Assembly (NCBI RefSeq): GCF_900107105.1
Contig: NZ_FNOT01000006.1
Span: forward strand, 1 to 64,000
Length of the DNA: 64,000 nt
Reading direction: 5' to 3'
From: Geodermatophilus africanus
GTDB taxonomy: Bacteria > Actinomycetota > Actinomycetes > Mycobacteriales > Geodermatophilaceae
A model generated the notes under the pieces. The model saw nothing but the letters and a program-made list of their open reading frames with translations. It ran no database searches and was not told where the DNA came from. Each line of letters starts with the position of its first letter. Position 1 is the first letter of the stretch. A program made the position numbers and the translations under genes. Positions 16,641 to 24,679 of the stretch are shown in pieces.

Positions 16641-19475
16641 TCAGCCGGTGGTCGTCTCGACCGTGCCGTCGGGCCGCTCGACGAGCGTGCCGTGCTGGAA
16701 GCGGACCTGCCAGCCGCCGCCGTCGGGCAGCGCAGCCTGGTCGGTCACCGGGAAGCCGAGCGCCCCGGTCGGTCCCCCCTGCTGCAGCCAGAGCGACAGG
16801 ATCCCACCCCGGACCGCGTGCGCCCCGGTGGACGGCGACCAGTAGATCGACCCGCCGGCGAAGTCGGTCTTGAACCCACCGGGCACCGGGGTGTCGTCCC
16901 CGGTCGGGTAGCCGAGTATCCCGCTCTGCGCACTCAGGGACCGCCAGCGCTCCAGGATCGCGCCGCGCACGACGTGCGCACCGGTCCGCGGCGACCAGTA
17001 GACGACCCCGCCCTGCAGGCGGACGAGCGCACCGGTGCCGTCCGCGGTGCCGCCGTCGTCGGCGACCGGGAAGCCCAGCGCGGCCGGGCCACCGGCGGCG
17101 ACGTAGCGCTGCAGGATCGCTCCCCGCACGAACCGTGCACCAGTGGGTCCCGACCAGTAGATCGAGCCCCCCGCGAAGTCGGTCCTGAAGCCGCCGGGCA
17201 CCGCGGTGTCGTCGCCGGTCGGGTAGCCGAGCACGCCGGTCTGCGCGCCCAGCGACCGCCAGCGCTCCAGGATCGCCCCGCGCACGTCGTGCGCACCGGT
17301 CCGCGGCGACCAGTAGACGACCCCGCCCTGCAGCCGCACCAGCGCACCGGTGCCGTCCGCGGTGCCGCCGTCGTCGGCGACCGGGAAGCCCAGCGCGGCC
17401 GGGCCGCCCGCGGCGACGTACCGCTGCAGGATCGCCCCGCGCACCATCCGCGCGCCGGTGGCCGCCGACCAGTAGAGGGACCCGCCGGCGAAGTCGGTCT
17501 TGAAGCCGCCGGGCACCGCCACGTCGTCGCCGGTCGGGTAACCCAGGACACCGGTCTGCGCGCCGAGCGACCGCCAGCGATCGAGGATCGCGCCCCGGAC
17601 CACGTGCGCCCCCGTGCGCCCGGACCAGTAGATGGCCCCGCCCTGCAGGCGGACGAGCGCACCGGTCCCGTCGGCCGTGCCGCCGTCGTCCGCGACCGGG
17701 AAGCCCAGCGCGGCCGGGCCGCCCGCGGCGACGTACCGCTGCAGGATGGCGCCGCGCACCATCCGCGCCCCGGTGGCCGCAGACCAGTAGATCGAGCCCC
17801 TCGCGAAGTCGGTCCTGAACCCGCCGGGCACCGCCGCGTCGTCCCCGATCGGGTAGCCCAGCGGCCCGGTCTCCGCGCCCAGTGACTGCCAGCGCTCCAG
17901 GATCGCTCCGCGCACCACGTGCGCGCCGGTGGACGGCGTCCAGGCGATGACGCCGCCCGCGTACGAACGTCGGCAGCCGTCACCCGTGTACCCGCAGACC
18001 AGGCCACTGGTCGGCTCACCGAGCACCCGACTGCCGCCCAGCTGCGCGTAGGCGGCGTCGATGGGGTGCACGGGCGCCGGAGGGCCCGCCGAGACGCGCA
18101 CCCGGGCTCCGGAGGGGGTGGCCTCCACCACCGTCACCGTGAAGGGCACGGCTCCGAAGGACAGGGGGGTGGTCGGGGGCAGCGCGACGGCGAGATCGGA
18201 CTCCCAGCCGCTCTGCGAGGACGGGGTGCCGTCCATCAACCACGAGGTGTCGCCCTGGACGTAGGTCTCCTGCCGCAGCAGCACGCCGCTCTGGAGTCGC
18301 GCCACATCGGCCGCCGTCCCGAGCCAGCTGTCCTGGCCGGTCGGGGTCCGGTACTCGAGCCAGAACACGTAGCCGTCGCTGTCGACCAGCCGGACCGCCC
18401 GGGTACCGGTCCGGGCACCCACCGGCGCCAGGGTGTACTGCGTGGTGGCGGCGCCGGCCGTCAGCGTGGGGGCCGCGCTCGGGGGCAGCAACCCGAGGCT
18501 CGCCGCGTGGACGGCGTTGAGCGAGCCGACCTGCTCCCACGAGACACCCATGACGTCGTACAGGTCGTAGTAGCCGGTGACCTGGCAGGGGCCGCTGTCC
18601 ACCACGCCGTCGCACTGGAGCAGGGACGAGTGCCCGAGGCCGAGGTTGTGCCCGAACTCGTGTGCGATGACCGCGGTCTCCGCCGCCTGCACGTAGGCCA
18701 GCCCGCCGGAGCCGAGGCCGTTGCCGATCGTGCCCAGTCCGTAGCCGCAGCCGGGTGAGTCGGCGGGCACGTAGACGAGCAGGTGCCTGCCGGGACCCTC
18801 GGTCCACCGGGCCCGGGTCGCCGCCTCCCTCCAGAGCGCGAACGGGTCGCTGCAGGTGAGCGCGGACTGAGTCGTCCAGTCGAGGCCCGCCACCGTACCG
18901 AGGCGGACGGCACCGTCGGTCTGCTGCTCCCAGAAGGCGGCGACCGGCCCGTTCACCGCTGCCATGACCTCCGCCAGGGTGGTGGTGTCCCGGGCCGCTC
19001 CGGCCGGCTGCAGCATGACCACGGTGACCTGGTGGTTCACCGCACCGGCGGCTGGTGCGGTGGCCTCGGCCGGCGCCGTGAGCACCTCGGCGGCGAGCAC
19101 CTCCTGCGCGGGGGCGAGGTCGGCGGCGGCCACCTCGTCGGCGACGGCCGCGCCGAGCGTCACCTCGACGGTGGCACCGGTCTCGATGTCCTCGACGTCC
19201 GCCGTGGGCACCCGCACCGCGTCACCCGAGTCGGTCTCGATCCAGCTGACCAGGCTGTCGGCGTGGTCCTCGTCGGTCTCCAGAGCGGCCGACGGGGAGG
19301 GGTCCACGTAGCCCTGGACCAGTTCGCCGACGATGGTGTCCCCGGGAGCCGGGGCGTCCGGCGCGGCCGGGGCCGGCGGCTCCTCGGCGGTGGCCGGCGG
19401 TGCGCCGAGCACCGGGAGGACGGCGGCGGCTGCGACGGCGAGCGCCAGCAGCCGGGGGGAACGCGCAGGTGGCAC
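16641..19475 (-). CDS. Secreted zinc metalloprotease with nine C-terminal LGFP repeats
   Basis: 944 residues from GTG at 19475 (GGAG 5 nt upstream). A signal peptide (basic start, hydrophobic 8-24, ATA cleavage near residue 30) predicts export. A pro-like region follows, then a metzincin-type catalytic domain with HEFGHNLGLGH at residues 272-282 and a Met-turn candidate YDLYDVMGVSW about 30 residues later. From about residue 475 to the end come nine LGFP-type units (LGYP/LGFP cores), which in Corynebacterium and other actinobacteria bind the cell-wall arabinogalactan or peptidoglycan. It is therefore a wall-held protease (inference). Units alternate A/B and the DNA repeats with a 315-bp period. 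A paralogue without LGFP repeats lies directly upstream (19544-21265). The open frame continues to 21302 but that part is a shadow. Confidence 0.85.
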   Translation of the reverse strand: MPPARSPRLLALAVAAAAVLPVLGAPPATAEEPPAPAAPDAPAPGDTIVGELVQGYVDPSPSAALETDEDHADSLVSWIETDSGDAVRVPTADVEDIETGATVEVTLGAAVADEVAAADLAPAQEVLAAEVLTAPAEATAPAAGAVNHQVTVVMLQPAGAARDTTTLAEVMAAVNGPVAAFWEQQTDGAVRLGTVAGLDWTTQSALTCSDPFALWREAATRARWTEGPGRHLLVYVPADSPGCGYGLGTIGNGLGSGGLAYVQAAETAVIAHEFGHNLGLGHSSLLQCDGVVDSGPCQVTGYYDLYDVMGVSWEQVGSLNAVHAASLGLLPPSAAPTLTAGAATTQYTLAPVGARTGTRAVRLVDSDGYVFWLEYRTPTGQDSWLGTAADVARLQSGVLLRQETYVQGDTSWLMDGTPSSQSGWESDLAVALPPTTPLSFGAVPFTVTVVEATPSGARVRVSAGPPAPVHPIDAAYAQLGGSRVLGEPTSGLVCGYTGDGCRRSYAGGVIAWTPSTGAHVVRGAILERWQSLGAETGPLGYPIGDDAAVPGGFRTDFARGSIYWSAATGARMVRGAILQRYVAAGGPAALGFPVADDGGTADGTGALVRLQGGAIYWSGRTGAHVVRGAILDRWRSLGAQTGVLGYPTGDDVAVPGGFKTDFAGGSLYWSAATGARMVRGAILQRYVAAGGPAALGFPVADDGGTADGTGALVRLQGGVVYWSPRTGAHDVRGAILERWRSLGAQTGVLGYPTGDDTAVPGGFRTDFAGGSIYWSGPTGARFVRGAILQRYVAAGGPAALGFPVADDGGTADGTGALVRLQGGVVYWSPRTGAHVVRGAILERWRSLSAQSGILGYPTGDDTPVPGGFKTDFAGGSIYWSPSTGAHAVRGGILSLWLQQGGPTGALGFPVTDQAALPDGGGWQVRFQHGTLVERPDGTVETTTG
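16837..17935. repeat. In-gene tandem repeat, 315-bp period
   Basis: The marker GACCAGTAGA recurs at 16837, 17152, 17467 and 17782, exactly 315 bp apart each time. Each period encodes 105 residues, that is one pair of LGFP units. Neighbouring copies are nearly identical over long stretches, implying recent unequal exchange or gene conversion. Confidence 0.9.
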
Positions 19476-19543
19476 GGGGTCTCCAAGCGACAGGGGGCCG
19501 GTCCCCTCATCGGCAGGTCGGCCCCGGAAGTGGAGGCGGGACC

Positions 19544-21265
19544 TCACTCCCGGCCGCGCGGACCACGCTTCCGGGTGACCGTCCAGCCGGCGAGCACCAG
19601 GACCCCGACGCCCGCTGCCGCCGCGGCCGGCGGCGCCCAGCCTGCGCGGGAGGCGGTTCGGACCGCGGCCGGCGCCGACTCGGTCAACAGCACGCCGGCG
19701 GCGACCGGGGCCACGGGGGCCTCTGGGGCCCCGGCGACGGCGGCCGCGGCGACGGGGGTCTCCGGCGCGACAGCCGCGGCGGGGACGGCGGTCACCGCGG
19801 GGACCGGCGCGGCGGCCAGGACCTGCGGCGCCGGGCCGGCCTCGGGCAGCGGGGTCACCGGGACGGCGGCGCCGGCCGCGGGGACGACGGTCAGCGTCGC
19901 CCCGGCCGCGGTGACGGCGTCCACGGTGACGGTGAAGGATCCACCGGCGACCGGCACCGGCACGCCCACCGGCAGCGCGGCCCGCAGGTCGTCTTCCCAC
20001 CCGGCGGCCGGAGAAGGGGTGCCGTCGAGCAGCAGCGCGGTGTCGGGCATCCGGCCGGTGCGGTGCAGCAGGACGCCGGCGTCGAGGCCGAAGCGGTTCC
20101 CGAGCCCGCCCAGCCAGGCGTCGCGGCCGACCGCGGCGCGCAGCTCCAGCCAGTAGGTGCCGCCCGCCGCGTCGGTCAGCCGCACCGCGCGGGTGCCGGC
20201 CCGCGACCCCAGCGGGGCGAGGGTGACCGTCGTGGCCGGTCCGGCCACCTCGACCGGCAGCTGCGCCGAGGCGGGCAGCACGCCCAGCTGCGCGGCCTGC
20301 GGGGCGTTGAGCGACCCGACCGCGTTCCACGAGCCGCCCATGACGTCGTAGTAGTCGCGGTAGGGGGCGGTGCGGCAGGCGCCGGTCTCGACCGCGCCGT
20401 CGCACTGGTGCCCCGAGGAGTGGCCCAGGCCGAAGTTGTGGCCGAGCTCGTGGGCGATGACCGAGGGCAGCACGTCCCGGACGTAGACCCGCCCGCCCGC
20501 GCCGACGCCCGCGCCGACCTGGCCGAGCGCGTAGGAGCAGCCGGGCAGGTCCCGCGGCCGGCTGCTGACGTGGACGACGAGGTGCCGGCCGGGGCTGGGG
20601 ACGAAGCCGGTGCGGTCGGCGACCTCGTTCCACAGCGCGGTCGGGTCGGCGCAGCCGGCGGTGGTCTGCAGCCAGTCGTGGGCCGCGGTCACGCCGAGCC
20701 GGACGGCGCCGTCGGTCTCCCCCGCCCAGAACTCCGCGACCGGCCCGTCGACGGCGGCCACCAGCTGGTCCAGGGTCGCGCCGTCCGCCGTGCCCCCGGC
20801 CGGGACGACCATCGCCACGGTCACCTGGTTGGTCAGCCCGGCCACCCGCGCGGCGCGCGCCTCGGGCGCCTCCTGCAGCAGCTGGGCGGCCAGCACGTCG
20901 CGGGCGGGCTCGAAGCCCTCCTGGCCGGCGGCGTCGGCGACGGGCGCGCCCACCGTCACCTCGACGGTGGCGCCGACCTCCAGGCCGGCGACCGCCTCGG
21001 TGGGCACGCGGACGGCGTCGCCCGCGGGCGTCTCGACCCAGGTCAGCGGGGCCGCGGCGTGCTCGGTCTCCGCGGCGGCACCGGCCAGCCCCGCCTCGGG
21101 CCAGGCCTGCACGATCTCGCCGACGACGGTGTCCGGCGCCGCGGCCTGCTCGGCCCGGGCCGCGGTCGCCGGCAGCGTCAGGGAGAGGGCCAGCGCGGTC
21201 GCCGCACCGGCCACCGCCCGGAGCGGGCGGCGGCGGGGGGCGGGGGCGTTCCGGTGGGGGCGCAT
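19544..21265 (-). CDS. Secreted zinc metalloprotease with C-terminal membrane anchor
   Basis: 573 residues, paralogue of the downstream LGFP protease. Signal peptide at about 1-38 (basic MRPHRNAPAPRRRP, hydrophobic core, ARA cleavage). The zinc motif HELGHNFGLGH starts at residue 272, the same number as in the paralogue, and YRDYYDVMGGSW supplies the Met-turn candidate. Conserved with the paralogue: TVVGEIVQ, SPGRHLVVHV, GSLNAPQAAQLGVLP, GTRAVRLTD, LLDGTPS. Instead of LGFP repeats the end is a long Pro/Ala/Val linker (about 445-540), one hydrophobic helix (about 548-565) and the basic tail RKRGPRGRE, so it should sit on the membrane facing out. A gap of 68 bp separates the two genes; co-transcription is likely. 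Confidence 0.85.
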   Translation of the reverse strand: MRPHRNAPAPRRRPLRAVAGAATALALSLTLPATAARAEQAAAPDTVVGEIVQAWPEAGLAGAAAETEHAAAPLTWVETPAGDAVRVPTEAVAGLEVGATVEVTVGAPVADAAGQEGFEPARDVLAAQLLQEAPEARAARVAGLTNQVTVAMVVPAGGTADGATLDQLVAAVDGPVAEFWAGETDGAVRLGVTAAHDWLQTTAGCADPTALWNEVADRTGFVPSPGRHLVVHVSSRPRDLPGCSYALGQVGAGVGAGGRVYVRDVLPSVIAHELGHNFGLGHSSGHQCDGAVETGACRTAPYRDYYDVMGGSWNAVGSLNAPQAAQLGVLPASAQLPVEVAGPATTVTLAPLGSRAGTRAVRLTDAAGGTYWLELRAAVGRDAWLGGLGNRFGLDAGVLLHRTGRMPDTALLLDGTPSPAAGWEDDLRAALPVGVPVPVAGGSFTVTVDAVTAAGATLTVVPAAGAAVPVTPLPEAGPAPQVLAAAPVPAVTAVPAAAVAPETPVAAAAVAGAPEAPVAPVAAGVLLTESAPAAVRTASRAGWAPPAAAAAGVGVLVLAGWTVTRKRGPRGRE

Positions 21266-21428
21266 CCCCCCTGTCCTCGGCAGCCCGCGCGCGCGTCGGC
21301 ACCGGACGACCGGGATCCAGTCGAACCCGCCGTCACACCCGACCCAGGGCCCGCGGGCGCCCCTGCCGTCCCGTCACGTGCGCCCCAGGGGTTCCGCCGC
21401 CCCGCTGGGCGGGTCCCACCCGCCCCTT

Positions 21429-21525
21429 CGGCCCCCTGCAGGTGGAAGGACCCCTCCTCCCCACTGCTCGCAAGCTCGCGGCGGGCCCCTGGAGGGGGCC
21501 GGGTGGCGGGGGCAGGGGGTCCTTC
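21429..21525. repeat. Post-stop palindrome, family P1 variant (possible terminator)
   Basis: GAAGGACCCC at 21445-21454 pairs with GGGGTCCTTC at 21516-21525, enclosing further GC-rich stems (CCCCCTGCAGG with CAGGGGG). The right arm overlaps the lpdA stop codon. It shares blocks with the P1 copies near 16.6 and 53.2 kb. The rest of the 258-bp space to the protease gene holds nothing I recognise. Confidence 0.5.
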
Positions 21526-22927
21526 AGGCCAGCGCGTCGGCCCTCATCAGCCGGCGGCCGGCCTCGGTGATGGACCCGGACAGCGACGGGTAGATCGCGA
21601 AGGTCTGCGCCAGGTCGCTCACCGTGAGCCCCTTGGTGACCGCCAGCGCGATCGGCAGGATCAGCTCCGAGGCCCCGGGGGCGACGACGACCCCGCCGAC
21701 GACGACGCCGGTCGCCTGCCGGGCGAACAGCTTCACGAACCCGTCGCGCAGGTCGGCCATCTTGGCCCGCGCGTTGGTGGCCAGCGGCAGCCGGACGACC
21801 TCGATGTCGGCGCCCTCGGGCAGCGTCTTCTCCTGCACGCCGACCGTGGCGATCTCCGGGTGGGTGAAGACGTTCGCCGAGACCGTCTTGAGCCGGATCG
21901 GGGTGACGGCCTCGCCGAGCGCGTGCCACATGGCGATCCGGCCCTGCATCGCCGCGACCGACGCCAGCTGGAACACGCCGGTGACGTCGCCGGCGGCGTA
22001 GATGCCCGGCACGCTCGTGCGCGAGACGCGGTCGACGACGACGTGCCCGGCGGGCGCGAGCTCGACCCCGCACTGCTCCAGGTTCAGCCCGGCGGTGTTC
22101 GGCACCGTGCCGACGGTCATCAGCGCGTGCGAGCCCTCGACGGTGCGCCCGTCGGTCAGCTCGACGACGACCCCCTTCTCGGTGCGCCGCACCCCCGCGG
22201 CCCGGCCGCGCTCGAGGCGCCCGCCACGGGACTGGAAGACGTCCTCGAGCACCTCGGCGGCGTCGGAGTCCTCGCCGGGCAGGACCCGGTCGCGCGAGGA
22301 CACCAGCGTCACCGGGACGCCGGCCTCCAGGTAGCCGGAGGCGAACTCCGCACCGGTGACGCCGGAGCCGACGACGACCAGGTGCTCGGGCATCTCCTGG
22401 ATGTCGTAGACGTCGCGCCAGTCGAGGATCCGCTCGTGGTCGGGCTCGGCGCCGGGCAGCACGCGGGGGTCCGCGCCGGTGGCGATGAGGACGACGTCGC
22501 ACTCCAGCGTCTCGCTGACCGCGCCCTCGGCGTCCTCCACCTGGACCCGGTGCTCCACCAGGCCGCGGACCTCGTCGGAGAGCCGGCCCTGCCCGGGGAG
22601 GACCCGCACGCCCTCGGCGACCAGCCGGGCCCGGATGTCGGCGGACTGCGCCACGGCCAGGCCCTTGACCCGCTGGTTGACCGCGGAGAGGTCGATGCCG
22701 ACGGTGGCCAGCTCCGAGCCCTGGACGCCGAGCGCGCTGGAGTCGCGCACGTTGGTCATCACGCCGGCCGACGCGATGAAGGTCTTGGACGGGACGCAGT
22801 CGGTGAGCACGCTGGCCCCACCGACGCCGTCGCGCTCCACCACGGTGACCTCCGCGCCGAGGGAGGCGGCGACCAGCGCGGCCTCGTAGCCGGCGGGGCC
22901 GCCGCCGATGATGACGATGCGGGTCAT
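21524..22927 (-). CDS. lpdA: NAD(P)H quinone reductase LpdA (flavoprotein disulfide reductase family)
   Basis: 467-residue FAD enzyme. Seen: FAD-binding IIGGGPAGYEAAL (residues 6-18), GGASVLTDCVPSK (36-48), NAD-binding VVVGSGVTGAEFASGY (about 183-198), PGIYAAGDVTG (about 310-320) and a C-terminal dimer domain with HPEIATVG. The first of the two redox cysteines of true lipoamide dehydrogenases is Ser39 and only Cys44 remains, so it cannot form the redox disulfide. This matches M. tuberculosis LpdA (Rv3303c), which reduces quinones. It has its own promoter region, diverging from the cyclotransferase gene across 117 bp. Confidence 0.88.
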   Translation of the reverse strand: MTRIVIIGGGPAGYEAALVAASLGAEVTVVERDGVGGASVLTDCVPSKTFIASAGVMTNVRDSSALGVQGSELATVGIDLSAVNQRVKGLAVAQSADIRARLVAEGVRVLPGQGRLSDEVRGLVEHRVQVEDAEGAVSETLECDVVLIATGADPRVLPGAEPDHERILDWRDVYDIQEMPEHLVVVGSGVTGAEFASGYLEAGVPVTLVSSRDRVLPGEDSDAAEVLEDVFQSRGGRLERGRAAGVRRTEKGVVVELTDGRTVEGSHALMTVGTVPNTAGLNLEQCGVELAPAGHVVVDRVSRTSVPGIYAAGDVTGVFQLASVAAMQGRIAMWHALGEAVTPIRLKTVSANVFTHPEIATVGVQEKTLPEGADIEVVRLPLATNARAKMADLRDGFVKLFARQATGVVVGGVVVAPGASELILPIALAVTKGLTVSDLAQTFAIYPSLSGSITEAGRRLMRADALA

Positions 22928-23030
22928 GGGAGTCCTTCTCGGTGCGGTGCGGACACGTGGCGCCCGCCATTCTCCCCGTTCCGGGGAACGACGTGGCCCA
23001 TCTCCCACCGAGGGGCGCGCCACACGGCCG

Positions 23031-23036
23031 TAGGCT
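23031..23036 (+). promoter_or_regulatory. Candidate -10 hexamer (TAGGCT) for the cyclotransferase gene
   Basis: TAGGCT ends 8 nt before ATG 23045 and 5 nt before an alternative GTG at 23042. The spacing favours the ATG and a leaderless mRNA. Confidence 0.38.
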
Positions 23037-23044
23037 GCCCGGTG

Positions 23045-23518
23045 ATGGGCCTCTACGCCGCCTACGGGTCGAACATGGACCCCGCACAGATGCTCCGGCG
23101 CTGTCCCTCCTCCCCGCACACCGGCACCGGCTGGATCAACGGCTGGCGGCTGACCTTCGGGGCCGAGGAGTACGGCTGGGAGGGGGCGCTGGCCACCCTC
23201 GTCCCGGACGACACCACGCCCGGCGAGTCGCTCTCCCCCGGCGTCTTCGTCGCCCTCTACGACCTCACCGAGGCCGACGAGGAGACGCTCGACGCGTGGG
23301 AGGGCGCCGACCAGGGCCTCTACCGGAAACTGCACCTGCGGGTGCACTCCCTCACCGGCGACCAGGTGGCCTGGGTGTACGTGCTCGACGCCTTCGAGGG
23401 CGGGCTGCCCTCGGCGCGGTACCTGGGCGCGCTCGCCGACGCCGCGGAGGCCGCCGGCGCCCCAGCCGACTACCTCGCCGAGCTGCGCGCCCGGGAGTGC
23501 CGCTCCACCGGCGTCTGA
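23045..23518 (+). CDS. Gamma-glutamylcyclotransferase-like (GGCT/AIG2) protein
   Basis: 157-residue protein with the GGCT-fold opening MGLYAAYGSNMDPAQM, the substrate-loop YGSN, and a later acidic segment DLTEADEETLDAWEG containing the likely catalytic Glu. Proteins of this fold release 5-oxoproline from gamma-glutamyl amines or act on related amides; the natural substrate here is unknown. A glutamate-cysteine ligase-like gene lies 9 kb away, but no direct link is visible. Its 3' end is followed by the palindrome at 23533-23600. Confidence 0.78.
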   Translation: MGLYAAYGSNMDPAQMLRRCPSSPHTGTGWINGWRLTFGAEEYGWEGALATLVPDDTTPGESLSPGVFVALYDLTEADEETLDAWEGADQGLYRKLHLRVHSLTGDQVAWVYVLDAFEGGLPSARYLGALADAAEAAGAPADYLAELRARECRSTGV

Positions 23519-23532
23519 CCCGCGCGCCCTCG

Positions 23533-23600
23533 CGATCATGATGTTGCGGAAGCGACATGCCGGGCGAGGTCGGGGTGTCGCTTTCGGAACCTCATGATCG
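23533..23600. repeat. Dispersed palindrome, GATCATG family copy 1
   Basis: Arms of about 25 bp beginning CGATCATGA and reaching AAGCGACA / TGTCGCTT pair with roughly four mismatches across an 18-nt loop. The right arm overlaps the stop codon of the DUF559 gene. Same family as 24583-24648 and more distantly 52979-53051. Confidence 0.7.
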
Positions 23601-24499
23601 CCAACTGCCAGGACGCAGGCCCAGCGCCCGGGCGGTGACCGCGAGCATCTGCCGGTGCTCGCGGTACACGTCGGCCTTGGTGAAGTGCAGCAGCGTCCAA
23701 CGGTGCTCCGTCAGCCAGTTGTGCCGGTGCCGGTCGTCGCGGAGCTGCTGAGGGGTCATGTGCGCCTCCTGACCGTCGAACTCGGCACCGACACGCTCCT
23801 CGTGCCAGCCGATGTCGAGCCAGCGGGCACGGCCACCGGCCGGCACCCGGACCTGGACGTCCGGGACGGGGAACCGCGCGGCGATGAAGCGCCAGCGCAT
23901 CCGGGACTCCATCGGGGAGTCGCTCCGCGGGTCGGCGTGGGGCACGAGTCCGCGCAGCCGGACCACCTGACGCAGTCCTGCCTGCCCCCGTGCCGCACCG
24001 GCGAGCTCGTCCCGGGTGCAGGAGCGGAGCGCAGCGCGGCGTCCAGCGTGGCCAGACCGTCGATCGGCGGGGTCAGCCGCACCACGTCACACGCCGTCCG
24101 GGCAGCCGGAGTGCACCACACGCCGTCGACCAGCACCGCATCCTCCGTACCGAGGCTGGACGGGTGGACCTGGATGCCGGGCCGCCGGCGGTTGACCAGC
24201 TCGGGCGGGCCGAGGAAGTGCAGCGTCTCTGAGCCGAGGACGTCGAAGCCCCAGAGCAGCGCAGCGGTCGAGTGGCAGGCCACCAGGTCGCCACCCACCG
24301 CGAGCGCCGCGGCACGGACCAGCAGCGCGGGTGCGTCCGGGAGCTCGCCGTCCACCAACACCCCGCGGTACCGGCTCCTGCGCCACCGGCCGCTGCGCAC
24401 GAGCGCACGGACCTCGGTGTCGCTGCAGTGGTCGAGTGCCTGCGAGGTCGAGACGACCCCGCCCTGGGCGGCGATGAGGCGGTAGAGGGCGAAGTCCAC
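23592..24499 (-). pseudogene. DUF559 / AbiEi-like protein, frameshifted by a 5-bp duplication
   Basis: The N-terminal frame starts MDFALYRLIAAQGGVVS at 24499 and shows the winged-helix-like YxxLxxxGxVS opening, ACHSTAALLWG and TLDAALRS. The conserved C-terminal nuclease-like part (SPMESRMRWRF, the DIGW...VGAEFDGQEAH motif, DDRHRHNWLT) continues in another frame ending at 23592. At 24021-24030 the bases GGAGC occur twice in tandem; deleting one copy joins the frames perfectly (LRSCTRDELAG...) and gives a 300-residue protein, the family's usual size. So this is a recently broken gene, or a sequencing error at a 5-bp repeat. Such proteins are common, poorly understood DUF559 (VSR-like fold) proteins; the N-terminus resembles AbiEi antitoxins. 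Confidence 0.82.
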
Positions 24500-24582
24500 G
24501 CCGGGCAGCGTCGGACGGTGCCCGGCGGACGGGGGACGGCCGACCGCACCTGTGGATCACCGCCGCCCTGTGGATGCCCGGT

Positions 24583-24648
24583 GATCATGAGGCTCGGGAA
24601 GCGACACGCGGTCTCGACCCCGCGTGTCACTTCCCGGACTACATGATC
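24583..24648. repeat. Dispersed palindrome, GATCATG family copy 2
   Basis: Arms of 29 bp begin GATCATGAGGCTC and contain GGGAAGCGACACGCGG; they pair with few mismatches across a short loop. It lies 84 bp upstream of the broken DUF559 gene and 32 bp after the MetX-like stop, so the DUF559 gene is bracketed by two related palindromes. Confidence 0.7.
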
Positions 24649-24679
24649 GCGGGGGTGGGGCGGCAGCTCGCGCCCCAGC

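Noticed and set aside
16837-17935. Regular repeats that might be read as a CRISPR-like array
   Set aside because: The 315-bp units are in frame, code for LGFP repeats and have no unique spacers.
16641-21302. A single 1553-residue open frame suggesting one giant fusion protein
   Set aside because: Only the part from 19475 down has conserved protein sequence, a signal peptide and an RBS; the upstream part is the wrong frame of the second metalloprotease.
23592-24499. Type IV toxin-antitoxin or defence system (AbiEi-like N-terminus)
   Set aside because: No partner toxin gene is adjacent, the C-terminus is DUF559-like and the gene is broken.
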